Shown one piece after another: positions 61,824 to 64,000 of a stretch of DNA of 64,000 bases. Origin of the DNA: Burkholderiales bacterium (GTDB taxonomy: Bacteria; Pseudomonadota; Gammaproteobacteria; Burkholderiales; JAHFRG01). The stretch covers positions 120,415 through 184,414 of the forward strand of contig DATIXX010000041.1 of NCBI GenBank assembly GCA_035518095.1, written 5' to 3'. A program made the position numbers and the translations under genes. The notes under the pieces are model-generated. The model was given only the letters and a program-made list of their open reading frames with translations, had not been told where the DNA came from and ran no database searches. Each line of letters begins with the position of its first letter. Position 1 is the first letter of the stretch.

Positions 61824-62017
61824 TTACCTGCAATCCAACTGGTGGTCTTTCCCCTCCCGCGGGTGGCGGTAGCGCGCCACGTCAGGACATTGTCCCGCAA
61901 CGCCCGTTGCGCTCTCGGGCGGCAAATCGGAACGGTCGTAAATCGGTAGTAATAAGCGATGAATATGGCCTACAACTCCATCTTACATAGCTAGCAAGCA
62001 ATTAATCGGAATATTTT

Positions 62018-62590
62018 ATGTTGCTCATGATCGACAACTATGATTCATTCACCTACAACTTGGTGCAGTACTTGGGGGAGCTGGGGGAGGACGTTGTGGT
62101 GTACCGCAACGACGAAATCACGCTGGATGAAATCGCAGCGCTTAAGCCCAAGCAAATCGTGATATCACCAGGACCCTGCACGCCTAATGAAGCCGGGGTT
62201 TCGGTGCCGCTGATCAAGCGTTTTGCCGGGGAGATTCCCATCCTCGGGGTTTGCTTGGGACATCAAGCGATTGGCCAAGCCTTTGGCGGCAAAATCGTGC
62301 ATGCTAAGCAATTGATGCACGGCAAGACGTCCAGCATCCAGCACACTAAAAAAGGGGTGTTTTACGATTTGCCCAGCCCGTTTCTAGCCACGCGCTATCA
62401 TTCGCTGGTGATTGAGCGCGCGAGCCTGCCGGAGTGCCTGGAAATCACCGCGTGGACCGCTGACGACGAGATCATGGGGGTGCGGCACAAGAGTTTGCGC
62501 GTCGAAGGAGTGCAATTCCACCCGGAATCGATTCTGACTGAACACGGTCACGAGCTGCTTCGAAACTTTTTGCGTGAGCGTCGGCCATGA
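62018..62590 (+). CDS. trpG: Anthranilate synthase glutaminase component
   Basis: TrpG supplies ammonia from glutamine to TrpE, and in some bacteria also serves folate synthesis (PabA). The 190-residue class I glutaminase has [30 protein letters not shown], the oxyanion GPG (ISPGPCTP), nucleophile C79 ([13 protein letters not shown]) and the His/Glu of [13 protein letters not shown]. It overlaps trpD by 4 bp. Dual use could help explain why it survived separation from trpE. Confidence 0.96.
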   Translation: MLLMIDNYDSFTYNLVQYLGELGEDVVVYRNDEITLDEIAALKPKQIVISPGPCTPNEAGVSVPLIKRFAGEIPILGVCLGHQAIGQAFGGKIVHAKQLMHGKTSSIQHTKKGVFYDLPSPFLATRYHSLVIERASLPECLEITAWTADDEIMGVRHKSLRVEGVQFHPESILTEHGHELLRNFLRERRP

Positions 62591-63618
62591 CGCCGCAGCA
62601 CGCCTTAAGCCGGCTAATTGATCGGCGCGAAATCTTCCAAGATGAAATGCTCTCAATCATGCGCCAGATCATGAGCGGGCAACTGACCCCGGTGCAGGTA
62701 GCAGGGATTATCATCGGGTTACGCGTAAAAGGGGAAACGGTAGAAGAAATCGCCGCCGCCGCGGAAGTTTTGCGCGAGCTTTCTGTGAGAGTGGATGTTT
62801 CCGGTGAAAGCCACCTGGTGGACACGTGCGGCACCGGCGGCGACGAAGCGCATACCTTTAATATTTCGACGACGTCAGCGTTTGTCGCCGCCGCCGCCGG
62901 GGTAAAAATTGCGAAACACGGTGGACGGTCGGTCTCAAGTAGCTGTGGAAGCGCAGACGTGCTCGAAGCGCTGGGCGTCAACGTCAATTTGACTCCTGAA
63001 CAGGTCGCGCAATCCATCCACCATGTCGGCATTGGTTTCATGTTCGCGCCCAACTATCACAGCGCGATGAAGCATGCCGCCAAAGTTCGCAAGGAACTTG
63101 GAGTACGCACGCTTTTCAATATTCTTGGTCCGCTCACGAATCCGGCGGGCGCAAGGAATCAGGTGCTGGGTGTATTTCATCACGACTTGGTAGGAATCCA
63201 GGCACGGGTGTTGCAGGCTTTGGGTAGCCGCCACGTGCTGGTCGTGCACGGCCTGGACGGCTTGGACGAAATATCCGTCAGCGGTAAAACCGAAGTAGCC
63301 GAACTCAAAAGCGGCACAGTGGATGAATACACAATCGACCCCACGCGCTACGGGATCAAGCTCTCACCGCTCAATTCAATTCAGGCAAAAACCATTAGCG
63401 AATCCAAAGACATGCTGCTCTCGGTACTGGACAACAAGCTCGGTCCGGCGCGAGATATCGTCATACTCAATTCTGGCGCGGCAATTTATGTTTCCGGCTT
63501 GGCGCACAGCCTTGACCAAGGCGTCAATAAAGCGGCGGAAGCGGTCGCCAGCGGTGCCGCCCGCGCCAAACTTCACCAGCTGGCCGAATTCTGCAAGGCC
63601 CAAATTGTAAAGACCTAA
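62587..63618 (+). CDS. trpD: Anthranilate phosphoribosyltransferase
   Basis: TrpD couples PRPP to anthranilate. The 343-residue protein has [55 protein letters not shown] (PRPP and anthranilate loops), [37 protein letters not shown] and [12 protein letters not shown]. It starts inside the trpG stop (ATGA) and is followed by trpC after 7 bp. Confidence 0.97.
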   Translation: MTPQHALSRLIDRREIFQDEMLSIMRQIMSGQLTPVQVAGIIIGLRVKGETVEEIAAAAEVLRELSVRVDVSGESHLVDTCGTGGDEAHTFNISTTSAFVAAAAGVKIAKHGGRSVSSSCGSADVLEALGVNVNLTPEQVAQSIHHVGIGFMFAPNYHSAMKHAAKVRKELGVRTLFNILGPLTNPAGARNQVLGVFHHDLVGIQARVLQALGSRHVLVVHGLDGLDEISVSGKTEVAELKSGTVDEYTIDPTRYGIKLSPLNSIQAKTISESKDMLLSVLDNKLGPARDIVILNSGAAIYVSGLAHSLDQGVNKAAEAVASGAARAKLHQLAEFCKAQIVKT

Positions 63619-63625
63619 GCTGCGA

Positions 63626-64000
63626 GTGTCTGACATCCTGCAAAAAATCGCTGCTGTCAAAGTTCGAGAAATAGCCGCGGCCAAAGCCAAAAAACCACTG
63701 GGCAGAACACGCGCTGAAGCCGAATCAGCGAGTCCTCCCAGAGATTTTGTAGGCAGCTTACGGGCCAAAATTGAAACAAATTTGTCCGCAGTCATTGCCG
63801 AGATCAAAAAAGCGAGCCCCAGCAAAGGCGTGCTTCGGGAAGACTTCAATCCGGCCGGTATTGCGCGAAGTTATGCCGAACACGGCGCGGCATGCCTATC
63901 GGTGCTCACCGACCAGGAGTTTTTCAGTGGGGATGATGAATACCTGAGACAGGCGCGAGCCGCGTGCACGCTTCCGGTTTTACGCAAGGACTTTACGCTC
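63626..64000 (+). CDS. trpC: Indole-3-glycerol phosphate synthase, 3'-truncated by window edge
   Basis: The first 125 codons are visible from a GTG start ([21 protein letters not shown]). [70 protein letters not shown] contains the catalytic lysines in KKASPSKG and RKDF and the phosphate-binding early strands. TrpC closes the indole ring. The gene leaves the window at its right edge. Confidence 0.94.
   Translation, partial: MSDILQKIAAVKVREIAAAKAKKPLGRTRAEAESASPPRDFVGSLRAKIETNLSAVIAEIKKASPSKGVLREDFNPAGIARSYAEHGAACLSVLTDQEFFSGDDEYLRQARAACTLPVLRKDFTL

Noticed and set aside
1..64000. CRISPR arrays, rRNA genes, prophage
   Set aside because: No regularly spaced repeats, no rRNA-like sequence and no phage structural or integrase genes were seen.

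Overview
The window reads as a chromosomal segment of a betaproteobacterium, probably of the Nitrosomonadales type. This is inferred from gene order (nadD-rsfS-rlmH-maf-rng, yggT-proC-yggS-pilT-pilU, lptM-lysA, glyQS-lnt-corC-ybeY-phoH-miaB, mltA-apaG-rpe-gph-trpE, trpG-trpD-trpC), from LPS and peptidoglycan genes, and from moderately high GC. The left edge cuts nadD and the right edge cuts trpC.

Positions 1-43,180 are mostly housekeeping. They run from NAD synthesis, ribosome maturation and RNase G, through proline synthesis and twitching motility ATPases, an RNA methyltransferase, an acyl-CoA ligase, HemJ, peptidoglycan recycling (mpl), RNase II, aroE, mtgA and mgtE, to a pair of exported methionine sulfoxide reductases. 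An intergenic stretch at 25.3-26.4 kb follows. It holds two very small genes: a basic 56-residue protein and a 15-residue lysine-rich peptide with a strong Shine-Dalgarno and its own terminator. Next is a long minus-strand block (lysA, lptM, plsC, gmhB, glySQ, lnt, corC, ybeY, phoH, miaB, a tRNA with anticodon CAT), then ubiH-like, dsbC, mltA, apaG, rpe and gph.

The gph stop overlaps a 26-codon reading frame with four Trp codons, just before trpE. It looks like a trp attenuation leader peptide. trpE (ends 44,780) is separated from trpG-trpD-trpC (starts 62,018) by about 17 kb of unrelated DNA, so the trp operon appears split by an insertion.

That 17-kb island is the most interesting part. 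Its minus-strand arm encodes an MMPL exporter, a DAO-type flavoprotein, a diacylglycerol-kinase-like lipid kinase, a DUF2156 (MprF C-terminal-like) transferase, a histidine-rich polytopic membrane protein, an FAD monooxygenase, a small membrane protein, and an 830-residue fusion of a class III aminotransferase to a cyanobacterial-type acyl-ACP reductase. The divergent plus-strand arm encodes an APC permease, a small SCP2-like protein, a soluble ferritin-like diiron protein and a fatty-acid-hydroxylase-type membrane protein. A strong inverted repeat lies in the divergent region.

Read together, the genes suggest reduction of a fatty acyl thioester to an aldehyde, transamination to a long-chain amine, then oxidation and conjugation. 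The combination of DUF2156 transferase, membrane protein, diiron enzyme and DAG-kinase-like enzyme recalls the valanimycin-type route to azoxy compounds (VlmA, VlmO, VlmB, VlmJ). I propose a lipid-derived N-N (hydrazine or azoxy) or N-oxidised alkylamine pathway. This is a hypothesis from domain content, not a demonstrated function.

The right end of the island is decayed: a frameshifted malic enzyme remnant abuts an internally deleted IS3-family element. Beyond it, a good sigma70-like promoter precedes trpG.
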